This document shows, piece after piece, positions 16,526 through 25,111 of a stretch of DNA of 49,683 bases. The position numbers were made by a program, and so were the translations under genes. Source of the DNA: Herminiimonas sp. (GTDB taxonomy: Bacteria > Pseudomonadota > Gammaproteobacteria > Burkholderiales > Burkholderiaceae_D); assembly GCA_028292665.1 (NCBI GenBank), contig JAQGLW010000167.1:1-49683 (forward strand). Reading direction: 5' to 3'. The notes beneath the pieces are model-generated. The model had not been told where the DNA came from and made no database searches. It worked only from the letters and a program-made list of their open reading frames with translations. How positions within the stretch are numbered: the first letter of the stretch is position 1; the number at the start of each line of letters is the position of its first letter.

Positions 16526-18142
16526 ATGAATACTCGTTCCCGTGCGGTCTTGTCCCATCTGGCCTTGGCTCTGGCCGGTTCGCTGCTCTCGCTGTCGCCG
16601 GCCTCGGCCGAGGAGACGCTGCGCATCGCCATGACTGCGGCCGATATCCCGACCACCACCGGCATGCCGAATAACGGCTGGGAGGGCATGCGCTTCCTCG
16701 GCTATCCGATCTTCGAGGGACTGGTGCTCTGGGACCTGACGCATGCCGACCGGCTGGCGACCTTGCGGCCGGGACTGGCCGAAAAATGGGAGCAGGCGCC
16801 GGGCGACAAGAAGACCTGGATCTTCCACCTGCGGCACGGCATCAAGTTTCATGACGGCACCGATTTCAACGCCGATGCGGTGATCTGGAATCTGGACCGC
16901 TACTTCAATAAAGACAGTCCGCAGTTCGAGGCGGGGGCCACCGGCATCACGCGCTCTCGCGTGCCGGTGCTGGCCGGCTACAAGAAGATCGACGACAACA
17001 CGGTCGCGCTCACCACGACCAAGCCGGCCTCCTATTTCCCATCGATGGTGGTCTACGTGCTGTTCACCTCGCCGGCCTCCTTCGAGAAGGCGGGACATGA
17101 TTGGGCCCGCGTCGCCACGCTGCCGGCCGCCGGCACCGGACCGTTCCGCATCACCCAGGTCACCCCGCGACAATCGGTGCGGCTGGCGCGCTGGGACGGC
17201 TACTGGGATGCCGGACACAAGGCCAAGCTCGATTCCGTGCTGCTGCTGCCGATACCGGAAGCCAACACTCGCCTGGCGGCGCTGCGTTCGGGTCAGGTGG
17301 ACTGGATCGAAGTGCCGCCGCCCGACGGCATTCCATCCCTGAAGGCCGCCGGCTACACCATCTCGACCAATTCCTATCCGCATGTCTGGCCGTGGTTTTA
17401 CAACACGGGCGCCGCCAACAGCCCGTTCAAGGACGTGCGCGTGCGGCAGGCGCTGAACTATTGCGTCGACCGCAAGGCCCTGGTGTCGCTGCTGAACGGC
17501 ACCGCGGAGCCCGCCGTCGGCTGGCTCAAGCCGAACGATCCGGCCTTCGGCAAACCGGTCAACCGGTACACCTTCGATCCGGCGAAGGGCAAGGCGATGC
17601 TGGCCGAGGCCGGCTATGGCGCGCAGAAGCCGCTGTCGTTCAAGGTGATGATCTCGAATGCCGGCTCCGGCCAGATGCTGCCGCTGCCGATGAACGAACT
17701 GCTGCAGCAAAACCTGAAGCAGGCTTGCGGCGTGGACGTGAAGTTCGATGTCGTGGAAGCGAATGTGCTGATGGGCGCGGCGCGTCTGGCGCCCGACAAT
17801 CCGGGGCTGCACGGAGCGATGGCGGTCAATGTCGGCTCGCCTTCGATTGACATCGGCATGATGGCGCGCTATTTCGCCGCGGCCAATTTCTCGCCGGTCG
17901 GCTCGAATTTCGCGCAATGGAAGGACGACAAGTTCGAGGCGGCGCTGGATACCGCGGCGAACGCAACGAACCCGGCAACGATCCAGGCCTCCTTCCGCGC
18001 AGCGCATGAACGTCTGGTGGACAATCCGCCATGGCTCTACATCGTGCACGATCTGAATCCGCGCGCGCTGAACAAGAAGGTGCATGGGTTTGTCCCGGCG
18101 CAGTCCTGGCTCGTCGATCTGACCCTGATCAGTCTGCACTAG
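16526..18142 (+). CDS. Peptide-type ABC substrate-binding protein (SBP family 5), first set
   Basis: A 538-residue periplasmic binding protein with a signal peptide of about 28 residues ending PASAEE. Family-5 features are LRPGLAEKWE, the WIFHLRHGIKFHDGTDFNADAV segment near residues 95-115, GTGPFRI, and the VRQALNYCVDRKALV helix near residues 305-320. It has a good AAGGAG ribosome-binding site and follows the permeases by 47 bases. The amidase gene comes 9 bases later, so the imported ligand is probably an amide or peptide that the amidase cleaves. The ligand itself is not known. Confidence 0.93.
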   Translation: MNTRSRAVLSHLALALAGSLLSLSPASAEETLRIAMTAADIPTTTGMPNNGWEGMRFLGYPIFEGLVLWDLTHADRLATLRPGLAEKWEQAPGDKKTWIFHLRHGIKFHDGTDFNADAVIWNLDRYFNKDSPQFEAGATGITRSRVPVLAGYKKIDDNTVALTTTKPASYFPSMVVYVLFTSPASFEKAGHDWARVATLPAAGTGPFRITQVTPRQSVRLARWDGYWDAGHKAKLDSVLLLPIPEANTRLAALRSGQVDWIEVPPPDGIPSLKAAGYTISTNSYPHVWPWFYNTGAANSPFKDVRVRQALNYCVDRKALVSLLNGTAEPAVGWLKPNDPAFGKPVNRYTFDPAKGKAMLAEAGYGAQKPLSFKVMISNAGSGQMLPLPMNELLQQNLKQACGVDVKFDVVEANVLMGAARLAPDNPGLHGAMAVNVGSPSIDIGMMARYFAAANFSPVGSNFAQWKDDKFEAALDTAANATNPATIQASFRAAHERLVDNPPWLYIVHDLNPRALNKKVHGFVPAQSWLVDLTLISLH

Positions 18143-18151
18143 GAGCAAGAC

Positions 18152-19561
18152 ATGAACAACGATCCTTCTCTCCTTCCGGCTCACGTCCTGTCGCGCGACA
18201 TCGCGGCGCGGCGTCTGTCGCCGGTCGATCTGATGGATGCGCTGCTGGCGCGGATCGCGAAGCACGATCCGAAGCTGCACGCCTTCGTGGCGGTCTATGC
18301 GCCGGAGGCGCGGCTTGCGGCGGAGGCGGCCGACAAGGCGATTCGCTCGGGCCATGCGCTCGGTCCCTTGCACGGCATCCCAATTGCGCTCAAGGACATC
18401 ATAGACATCGAAGGGCGGGTCACGACCGGCGGTTCCGCGAGCCGGCTGAATCATCGCGCGACTACCACGGCGACGGTCGTCCGTCGCCTGGTGAGCCAGG
18501 GGATGATCGTGCTCGGCAAGACGCACACGGTAGAGTTCGCCTGCGGCTCCTGGGGCATGAACCAGCACATGGGCACGCCCTGGAACCCGTGGGACGCCGA
18601 GGTGCCGCGCACGCCCGGGGGATCGAGCAGCGGCTCCGGCGTCGCAGTGGCGGCGCGTCTGGTGCCTTGGGCGCTCGGCACCGACACCGGATGCTCGGTC
18701 CGCCAGCCGGCCGCCTGGTGCGGCATCACCGGACTGAAGACGACGATCGGCCGGATCAGCACGCATGGCATCCTGCCGCTCAGCCCCACTCTCGACACGC
18801 CCGGCACGATGGCGCGCACGGTCCGCGACGTGGCGCTGCTGTACGACATCCTGCAGGGTCCGGACCCGCTGGATCCGCTCACGCACGGACGTCCGGCGGC
18901 CGATGTGATGCCGACCCTGGAGCGCGGCGTGCGCGGCCTGCGGCTCGCGCGGCTGCCGGCGCAGGAGCGATCGGGCGTGGCGGCGGATGTGCTGGAGGCC
19001 TACGACCGATCGCTCGCGCTGCTGGCCGGGCTCGGCGCGGAGATCGTCGACATCGCTCTGCCGTTCCGCCTGGCGGATTTTGTCTCGATGGTCAACATCA
19101 CGATGGGGGAGGCTTATTTCCTGAACGGCCACATCGCCGAGGATCCAAGCGCGAAGCTCGACGATGTCGTCCGCCGCCGGCTGCTCAGCGGAGCCGGCAT
19201 CTCGGCCCGCGATTACCTGGCGACGCTGCGCCGCCGCGACGAGATGAAGGTGGAGATGGAAGCCGCGATGGCGGGGGTGGACGCATTCCTGACCCCAAGC
19301 ACGGCGACGGCGGCAATTCGATTGGAAGAGGTGGACCAGAGCCAACAACCGACCCGCCTTCAGCGCTTCGTCAACCTGCTTGACATGTGCGCGCTGGTGC
19401 TGCCGAACGGCTTCAACGCCGAGGGCTTGCCGACCTCGCTGCAGATCGTCTGTCGCGGCTATGAGGAAGCGCTGGCGCTGCGAATCGGTCAAGCCTGCCA
19501 GCAGGCGACCGACTGGCATGAGCGCCTGCCGCCCGCGATCGAGCAGCGCGCCGGCCCTTAA
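18152..19561 (+). CDS. Amidase (amidase-signature family)
   Basis: A 469-residue amidase-signature enzyme. The Ser-cisSer-Lys triad is visible as Lys81 (IPIALKDI), cis-Ser158 (GGSSSGS) and the nucleophile Ser182 (DTGCSVRQPA); the usual glycine before the nucleophile is cysteine here. No signal peptide is seen, so it should act in the cytoplasm on a substrate brought in by the preceding importer. It lies 9 bases behind the binding-protein gene and is the last gene of the high-GC block. A frame on the opposite strand is open through this gene and its neighbour but is a composition artefact. Confidence 0.93.
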   Translation: MNNDPSLLPAHVLSRDIAARRLSPVDLMDALLARIAKHDPKLHAFVAVYAPEARLAAEAADKAIRSGHALGPLHGIPIALKDIIDIEGRVTTGGSASRLNHRATTTATVVRRLVSQGMIVLGKTHTVEFACGSWGMNQHMGTPWNPWDAEVPRTPGGSSSGSGVAVAARLVPWALGTDTGCSVRQPAAWCGITGLKTTIGRISTHGILPLSPTLDTPGTMARTVRDVALLYDILQGPDPLDPLTHGRPAADVMPTLERGVRGLRLARLPAQERSGVAADVLEAYDRSLALLAGLGAEIVDIALPFRLADFVSMVNITMGEAYFLNGHIAEDPSAKLDDVVRRRLLSGAGISARDYLATLRRRDEMKVEMEAAMAGVDAFLTPSTATAAIRLEEVDQSQQPTRLQRFVNLLDMCALVLPNGFNAEGLPTSLQIVCRGYEEALALRIGQACQQATDWHERLPPAIEQRAGP

Positions 19562-19694
19562 GCAAGCGTAACGAGCAATCGAATAACCCGGATGGTAAGC
19601 TTGGATGGTCTCGCGTTCCTCGAGGGGCATCTTCCCGTCACGCTACTTGATCAATCGAGCGGCAAACACCATCAATATTCCTGAACGTACTTAT

Positions 19695-20750
19695 ATGAAA
19701 CCACATTGCATCGATCTCTATAGCGACACCCAGACCCGGCCGACGCCCGGCATGCGGGCCGCCATGGCACAGGCGGTGGTCGGCGACGAGCAGTCGGACG
19801 ACGACCCGACCACATTGCAATTGTGCGAGAAGGTGGCGCACCTGCTGGGCCAGGAAGCCGGCGTGTTCATGCCGTCGGGCACCATGTGCAACCTGGCGGC
19901 CATCCTCACCCACACGCGGCCTGGCGACGAACTGATTTGCGACCATCAATCGCACATTTATTGTACGGAAGCGGCGGGCGCTTCCGCACTCGCCGGGGTG
20001 TCGGTCTGGGCGTTGCAGTCGCCGCACGGCATCTTTGAAGCGCAGCAGATGGTCGATGCGATACGGCCGCGTACCCGAACGGCGCCGCGCTCGACGCTGC
20101 TCTCTGTCGAACAGACCACGAATTTTTCCGGCGGCGCCATCTGGTCCTTGCCGCAACTGCAGGCGGTGCGCGATGCTGCCCGCTCGCACGGCTTGAAATG
20201 CCACATGGACGGCGCGCGGCTGCTGAACGCGACTGCAGCCACCGGTATCGCCGCTGCGGACTACGCTGCCGGTTGGGACAGCGTGTGGATCGATCTCAGC
20301 AAAGGGCTGGGCTGCCCGGTGGGAGCCGTCCTGTGCGGCAGCGTCGACTTTGTGCGTGAAGCCTGGCAATGGAAATACCGCCTGGGCGGCGCAATGCGGC
20401 AATCCGGCGTACTGGCCGCCGCCGGCCTGTACGCCCTGGAGCACCACATCGAGCAACTCAAGGCCGACAATACGAACGCGCAATCGATCTGGCGCACGCT
20501 GTCGGCCAGCAATCTGTTCCGCTTCGACCCGGTGCAGCCGAGTTCAAACATCCTGCGCTTTACCTTCGACCCGGCATCCATCGACGCCGAGGCCTTCGCC
20601 AAGCGCTGCCTGGCCGAAGGCGTGCGGGTGCGTGCGATCGGCGGCAACTTCATTCGCGCCACCACGCACCTTGACGTGACGGCGCAAGAGGCCGAAACGG
20701 CGGCGCAGACCATGCTGTCCGTCGCACAGGCGATGGCCAGGCGCGCCTGA
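19695..20750 (+). CDS. ltaE: Low-specificity threonine aldolase family protein
   Basis: A 351-residue fold-type-I PLP enzyme. The N-terminal IDLYSDTQTRPTPGMR, the VGDEQSDDDPTT loop and the PLP lysine Lys203 in WIDLSKGLGCPVGAVL identify the beta-eliminating lyase/threonine aldolase family, which splits L-threonine or other beta-hydroxy amino acids into glycine and an aldehyde. The ATG at 19695 is chosen because family sequence begins there; the frame stays open for 30 codons upstream without similarity. Codon use resembles the flanking genome rather than the preceding high-GC block. It may share the preceding transcript or have its own promoter in the 133-base gap. Confidence 0.9.
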   Translation: MKPHCIDLYSDTQTRPTPGMRAAMAQAVVGDEQSDDDPTTLQLCEKVAHLLGQEAGVFMPSGTMCNLAAILTHTRPGDELICDHQSHIYCTEAAGASALAGVSVWALQSPHGIFEAQQMVDAIRPRTRTAPRSTLLSVEQTTNFSGGAIWSLPQLQAVRDAARSHGLKCHMDGARLLNATAATGIAAADYAAGWDSVWIDLSKGLGCPVGAVLCGSVDFVREAWQWKYRLGGAMRQSGVLAAAGLYALEHHIEQLKADNTNAQSIWRTLSASNLFRFDPVQPSSNILRFTFDPASIDAEAFAKRCLAEGVRVRAIGGNFIRATTHLDVTAQEAETAAQTMLSVAQAMARRA

Positions 20751-20761
20751 CGAAACGGGGG

Positions 20762-20802
20762 CGACGGATCATCGTCAGTACGGAACTGGCGATGATCCGT
20801 CG
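20762..20802 (+). other. Strong hairpin behind the threonine aldolase gene
   Basis: An 18-bp stem with one G-T wobble (20762-20779 and 20785-20802) surrounds a 5-base loop, starting 11 bases after the stop codon. No T-run follows. It is probably a transcript-end or mRNA-protecting structure, possibly a Rho-assisted terminator that insulates the sigma-54 leader downstream. Confidence 0.65.
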
Positions 20803-20930
20803 TCCGGAAAACGTTCGATCAGCCGGCTTCAGCAAGCCGCGCAGCGGTATCCGCGTTATGTCCGCAGGCATGCTGCCGCGCTGCCCCGAAGGCCGCGGCT
20901 GATTTCATCGCGCCTTTCCCATTTGTCCAA

Positions 20931-21039
20931 TTTGAGTGCATATGCGGCATTTGAGTGCATATACGGCACCGTTGTGCATGGGCGCTTCGTCGAATGTCCA
21001 ATCGATGGAGTGCCTATGCAGCATTTGAGTGCATCAGCG
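20931..21039 (+). promoter_or_regulatory. Iteron-like activator sites, copy B
   Basis: Two tandem repeats with a 19-base period, TTTGAGTGCATATGCGGCAT (20931-20950) and TTTGAGTGCATATACGGCAC (20950-20969), are followed by two degenerate ones, GAGTGCCTATGCAGCAT (21008-21024) and TTTGAGTGCATCAGCG (21024-21039). They lie 105-215 bases upstream of a sigma-54 promoter, the usual distance for enhancer-binding protein sites. The same core occurs in copy A. Confidence 0.65.
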
Positions 21040-21143
21040 TGCTTCATCGAATGTCCGATCGATGCTTCGAAGAAGTCGGACGTTTCGCAGCACGAGGCGG
21101 GACATGTGCTATTGTTATTGTCCGGAACGCAAGTGCCGTAGCG

Positions 21144-21160
21144 TTGGCACACTGCTTGCA
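21144..21160 (+). promoter_or_regulatory. Sigma-54 promoter of the second peptide importer
   Basis: TTGGCACACTGCTTGCA has GG (21146-21147) and GC (21158-21159) 10 bases apart with consensus -24 and -12 boxes. Transcription should start near 21171, shortly before the short ORF at 21194. Confidence 0.85.
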
Positions 21161-21193
21161 TGAGGCCTGACCATGTCCCAACCTTGGAACGCC

Positions 21194-21334
21194 ATGTCGA
21201 CAACACTGGAACAAATTCCCGATCTCCGGGACCCGGCACAGCAGGCGGCTGCGCTGCTCATTTGCAGCGGGCAAGGCTACCCAATGTGCATGATCGGCCG
21301 CGAGCGTACCCGGACGGCGGAGACGCCCGCATGA
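21194..21334 (+). CDS. Short leader ORF coupled to the second-set DppD-like gene
   Basis: A 46-codon ORF beginning MSTTLEQIPDLRDPAQQ, with TTGGAA ahead of it, ends in an ATGA overlap with the ATPase gene at 21331. The first 16 residues match the extra N-terminus of the first-set ATPase (MFETLKQIPDLGGPAQ), and the DNA around them is conserved between the two leaders. It could be a translated leader peptide that couples or regulates ATPase translation, or a truncated remnant of a longer gene. I do not recognise a domain. Conservation of frame between copies is the main argument that it is translated. Confidence 0.45.
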   Translation: MSTTLEQIPDLRDPAQQAAALLICSGQGYPMCMIGRERTRTAETPA

Positions 21335-22323
21335 GCGCATTGCTGGAGGTGCGGGATCTGACAACCCGTTTCAAAGTCGACGGCGGCGAATTCACCGCCG
21401 TCGACGGCATTAGTTTTTCGGTGGAGGCGGGCCGTACGCTGGGCATCGTCGGCGAATCCGGCTGCGGCAAAAGCGTCACCTCCTTGTCGATCATGGGCTT
21501 GCTGCCGAAGGGCCAGGGGCGGATTGCGGCGGGCTCGATCACTTTCGACGGCGTCGATCTGACGCAACTGCCGGAGCGGGATCTGCGCGCCTTGCGCGGC
21601 AACCGGATCGCGATGATTTTCCAGGAGCCCATGACGTCGTTGAATCCGGCCTTTACCGTCGGCGACCAGTTGATCGAGGCGATTCGCTGCCATCGCGATA
21701 TGGACCACGCTCGCGCTCGCGTCCACGCGATCGAGATGCTGCGGCGCGTGCGCATTCCCTCACCCGAACAGCGCATCGATGCCTATCCTCATAAACTCTC
21801 CGGCGGCATGCGCCAGCGCGTGATGATTGCAATGGCGCTGGCGTGCGAGCCGCAATTGCTGATCGCCGACGAACCGACCACCGCGCTCGACGTCACGATT
21901 CAGGCGCAGGTGCTGGAATTGATGCGCGCGCTGCGTGCCGATACCGGCGCCGCGATCATTTTGATCACCCACGATTTGGGCGTGATTGCGGAATTGGCCG
22001 ATGAAGTCGCAGTCATGTATGCCGGCCGCGTGGTCGAGCGCACCAGCGTCGAGCGGCTGTTCGCCGAACCCCAGCATCCATACACCATCGGCTTGCTCGG
22101 CTCGATCCCCAAACTGCATCTGGCGCAAACCCGCCTGGCTGCCATCGAGGGCCAGGTGCCCACGCCGATGACGGTCATGGCAGGGTGCCGCTTTGCCGCC
22201 CGCTGCCCGTTTGCCGATGCCCGCTGCGAGGCCGCCGCACCGCCCTTGACCGAACAGGCTGCCGGCCATTTCGCCGCCTGCTGGAAGGCGCCGCTGGCGC
22301 TGCCTTGGGAGCAGGCGGCATGA
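21331..22323 (+). CDS. Peptide-type ABC transporter ATP-binding protein (DppD/OppD-like), second set
   Basis: A 330-residue ATPase with Walker [10 protein letters not shown]-loop [10 protein letters not shown], signature LSGGMRQR, Walker [13 protein letters not shown] and ITHDL switch. The C-terminal cysteine cluster [15 protein letters not shown] is the DppD/OppD iron-sulfur-type motif. I start it at the ATG at 21331, where family sequence begins ([14 protein letters not shown]), although the frame is open from 21160. The start overlaps the stop of the short leader ORF (ATGA). The next ATPase gene also starts in an ATGA overlap. Confidence 0.93.
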   Translation: MSALLEVRDLTTRFKVDGGEFTAVDGISFSVEAGRTLGIVGESGCGKSVTSLSIMGLLPKGQGRIAAGSITFDGVDLTQLPERDLRALRGNRIAMIFQEPMTSLNPAFTVGDQLIEAIRCHRDMDHARARVHAIEMLRRVRIPSPEQRIDAYPHKLSGGMRQRVMIAMALACEPQLLIADEPTTALDVTIQAQVLELMRALRADTGAAIILITHDLGVIAELADEVAVMYAGRVVERTSVERLFAEPQHPYTIGLLGSIPKLHLAQTRLAAIEGQVPTPMTVMAGCRFAARCPFADARCEAAAPPLTEQAAGHFAACWKAPLALPWEQAA

Positions 22324-23429
22324 CGATGCATGACGATGCAGTCGCCGCTGTGCCGGTGTTGACGCCGCCGCTGCTGCAGGTGGACAACCTCGTTAAACAT
22401 TTTCCGCTGCCGCGCGGCTTGTTCGGGCGCGGCGATGCCGTCGTCCACGCGGTCGACGGCGTGAGTTTTACATTGGGCGCCGGCCAAACCATGGCCTTGG
22501 TCGGTGAATCCGGTTGCGGCAAGTCGACCGTCGGCCGGCTGCTGCTGCGGCTCCTGGAAGCCACCGCCGGCCGGGTCTGGTTCGACGGCGAGGATTTGAC
22601 GAGCTTGCCGCCGGCCGCAATGCGGGCGCGGCGGCGCGAGATGCAAATGATTTTCCAGGACCCGTATTCGTCGCTCAATCCGCGCATGACGGTCGGGCAA
22701 ACCCTGACCGAACCGATGGCCTTGCATGGTCTGGCCGCGGGCCGGCGGCAGGAGCGCGCTGCCGAGTTGCTCGACCTGGTCGGCTTGGCGCCGCAATATC
22801 TGCAACGCTACCCGCATGAATTTTCCGGCGGGCAGCGGCAGCGCATCGGCATCGCCCGCGCGCTGGCCGTCGAACCGCGCCTGATTGTCTGCGATGAACC
22901 GGTGTCGGCGCTGGACGTGTCGATTCAGGCGCAAGTGGTTAATTTACTGCAGGATATCCAGCGGCGCCTTGGATTGTCTTACGTATTCATTGCGCACGAC
23001 CTGGCCGTGGTCAAGCACATCGCGTCGCATGTGGCCGTGATGTACCTCGGCCAGATCGTCGAATACGCCGATAAGGAGAGCCTCTTTTCGCAGCCGCGCC
23101 ATCCGTACACGCATGCGCTGCTTTCGGCGATTCCCTTGCCGGAACCGGGACGCGTGCTTAACCGGGTGTTGTTGCAGGGCGATGTGCCCAATCCGATTTC
23201 TCCTCCATCAGGCTGTCGCTTCCACACCCGTTGTCCGCATGCGCAACAACGGTGCGCCGATGAAGCGCCGGTCTTGACCGGCGAGGCCGGGCACAGCGTC
23301 GCCTGCCACTTCTGGCGCGACATCGCATTGCCGCTCGCGCTGCAGCCCGATGCCGCTGCGCGGGTGCCGAACCGACGGCTCGAACAATTGCAGGCGGCCT
23401 TTTTGCCGAAGGACGCCGAACATGCCTGA
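22320..23429 (+). CDS. Peptide-type ABC transporter ATP-binding protein (DppF/OppF-like), second set
   Basis: A 369-residue ATPase with Walker [11 protein letters not shown]-loop [12 protein letters not shown], signature FSGGQRQR, Walker [13 protein letters not shown] and AHDL switch, plus the cysteine cluster [15 protein letters not shown]. It is homologous to the first-set ATPase from residue 20 onwards ([12 protein letters not shown] compared with HFPLKGGLFGRS). It starts in an ATGA overlap with the DppD-like gene. The C-terminus is about 20 residues longer than usual. Confidence 0.93.
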   Translation: MTMHDDAVAAVPVLTPPLLQVDNLVKHFPLPRGLFGRGDAVVHAVDGVSFTLGAGQTMALVGESGCGKSTVGRLLLRLLEATAGRVWFDGEDLTSLPPAAMRARRREMQMIFQDPYSSLNPRMTVGQTLTEPMALHGLAAGRRQERAAELLDLVGLAPQYLQRYPHEFSGGQRQRIGIARALAVEPRLIVCDEPVSALDVSIQAQVVNLLQDIQRRLGLSYVFIAHDLAVVKHIASHVAVMYLGQIVEYADKESLFSQPRHPYTHALLSAIPLPEPGRVLNRVLLQGDVPNPISPPSGCRFHTRCPHAQQRCADEAPVLTGEAGHSVACHFWRDIALPLALQPDAAARVPNRRLEQLQAAFLPKDAEHA

Positions 23430-23494
23430 TCCCGTATTCACCCTTGACCGGCCGCACCGCCGTGCATCCCTTATTCCTCAGGAGAGTTAATCGC

Positions 23495-25030
23495 ATGCGC
23501 ACTTTTTCCCGCACTTGCTTATCCACTGGCCGCGTCCTGCGCGTCCTTGCCGCAACGCTCGCCTTGAGCGCAGCGACGGCCGCCGGCGCGCAAACCCTGC
23601 GCATCGGCCTGGCCGAAGATCCGGATATGCTCGACCCGACGCTGGCACGCAGTATGGTCGGCCGTTTTGTATTCGCCTCGCTGTGCGACAAACTGGTCGA
23701 CATCGACGAGAAGTTGAACATCGTTCCGCAACTGGCTACTTCTTACCAATGGTCGCCGGATAACAAGGTGCTGACCTTGAAACTGCGCCCGGGTGTCACC
23801 TTCCACGATGGTGAAAAATTCAATGCCGCCGCCGTCAAGTTCAATCTCGATCGCCACAAAAATCTGGCCGGCTCAAGCCGCAAGGGTGAATTGGCGCCGC
23901 TCACCAGCGTCGACGTGGTCGACGAGCTGACCGTCAAATTGACCCTCTCGACGCCGTTCGCACCATTGCTCAGCATTCTGGCCGACCGTGCCGGCATGAT
24001 GGTCTCGCCCAAAGCGGCGCAGGCCAACCCGACCAGCTTCGCTGCCAACCCGGTATGCTCGGGACCGTTCAAATTCAAGGAACGGCTGGCGCAGGACCGC
24101 ATCGTGCTGGAGCGCTTCCCCAATTACTGGAACAAGGAAGCGATTCACTTTGACAAAGTGATTTATCAGCCCATCGTCGACGCCACGGTTCGGCTGGCGA
24201 ACTTGCGCTCGGGGCAGCTCGACATCATCGAACGGGTCGCCTCCTCCGACATCGCGTCACTGAAAGCGGAAAACAAGTTCACGGTCGCGCGCTTCCCCGA
24301 GCTCGGCTACGTCGGCATCACGATCAATACCGGTAAAGGCGAGATGGCGAAGAACAATCCGCTCGGGCGCGACGTCCGCGTGCGCGAAGCGCTGGAACTG
24401 TCGCTCGATCGCGGCGGCATCGTGCAAGTGGCTGCCGATGGCGAAGGAGACGTCGGCAACCAATGGGTGCCGCCGTCGAACCCGTTCTATGCCAAGAATC
24501 ACCCGCTCCCGAAGCGCAACATCGCTCGCGCCAAGGCCCTCCTGAAAGAGGCCGGCGTGCCCCACCCAAGCTTTACGCTGATGACGCCGACCACCTCCGA
24601 TGCTCAGAAAGTCGCGCAGGTGGTGCAGGCGATGGCGAAAGAAGCCGGCTTCGACATTAAAATCCAGTCGACCGAATTCGCAACCACCTACCAACTCGCC
24701 GACTCGGGACAGTACGAGGCGTACGTGAAGAACTGGAGCGGCCGGCCCGATCCGGACGGCAACCTGTACACCTTTTATGGATGCAAGCAGTCGATGAATT
24801 ATCCCGGGTACTGCAACCCCAAAGTCGACGATCTCCTGAACAAGGCGCGCGCCACCGTCGATGTTGCGCAGCGCATCAAGCTGTACGATCAGGTTGCCGA
24901 CGACATTGTCACGGCACGGCCGATCGTCTATCTGTACCATCGCCACTGGCTGTGGGCCTATAACAAAAAAATGACCGGCGTGCGCACCGTCCCCGACGGA
25001 TTGATACGGGTGCAAGGATTGAAAATGTAA
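23495..25030 (+). CDS. Peptide-type ABC substrate-binding protein (SBP family 5), second set
   Basis: A 511-residue periplasmic binding protein with a signal peptide of about 34 residues ending AAGAQ. Mature sequence starts TLRIGLAEDPDMLDPT, the standard family-5 N-terminus, followed by LKLRPGVTFHDGEKFNAAAVKFNLDRH, CSGPFKFKE and VREALELSLDRGGIV. AGGAG at 23480-23484 supports the ATG at 23495 over an earlier in-frame start at 23444. A tryptophan-rich pocket region (NWSGRPDPDGNLY) lies near residue 415. The ligand is unknown; it is placed between the ATPase and permease genes of one importer. Confidence 0.93.
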   Translation: MRTFSRTCLSTGRVLRVLAATLALSAATAAGAQTLRIGLAEDPDMLDPTLARSMVGRFVFASLCDKLVDIDEKLNIVPQLATSYQWSPDNKVLTLKLRPGVTFHDGEKFNAAAVKFNLDRHKNLAGSSRKGELAPLTSVDVVDELTVKLTLSTPFAPLLSILADRAGMMVSPKAAQANPTSFAANPVCSGPFKFKERLAQDRIVLERFPNYWNKEAIHFDKVIYQPIVDATVRLANLRSGQLDIIERVASSDIASLKAENKFTVARFPELGYVGITINTGKGEMAKNNPLGRDVRVREALELSLDRGGIVQVAADGEGDVGNQWVPPSNPFYAKNHPLPKRNIARAKALLKEAGVPHPSFTLMTPTTSDAQKVAQVVQAMAKEAGFDIKIQSTEFATTYQLADSGQYEAYVKNWSGRPDPDGNLYTFYGCKQSMNYPGYCNPKVDDLLNKARATVDVAQRIKLYDQVADDIVTARPIVYLYHRHWLWAYNKKMTGVRTVPDGLIRVQGLKM

Positions 25031-25111
25031 GGTTTGTCCATGCCGGCACAGCGATGAACGTGCCGGCAACCCTGGCTGTATTGGCCCCCGAATCGATCCC
25101 GAAAATTATTC

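Larger units (their letters stand above)
20901..21245 (+). repeat. Duplicated leader, copy B (upstream of the second peptide importer)
   Basis: Homologous to 12336-12610 with the same order of elements. Its middle is longer and has its own internal repeat of about 57 bases: CTTCGTCGAATGTCCAATCG (from 20985) and CTTCATCGAATGTCCGATCG (from 21042). The homology continues past the ATG at 21194 through codon 16 of a short ORF and then stops. The two copies lie 8.6 kb apart and bracket the first importer set and the threonine aldolase gene. Confidence 0.85.

Noticed and set aside
16475-19630. Open frame of 1051 codons on the minus strand across the binding-protein and amidase genes
   Set aside because: The plus-strand genes have complete family motifs. 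The minus frame is rich in Arg, His and Gly, has no recognisable domain and is a known artefact of high-GC codon use.
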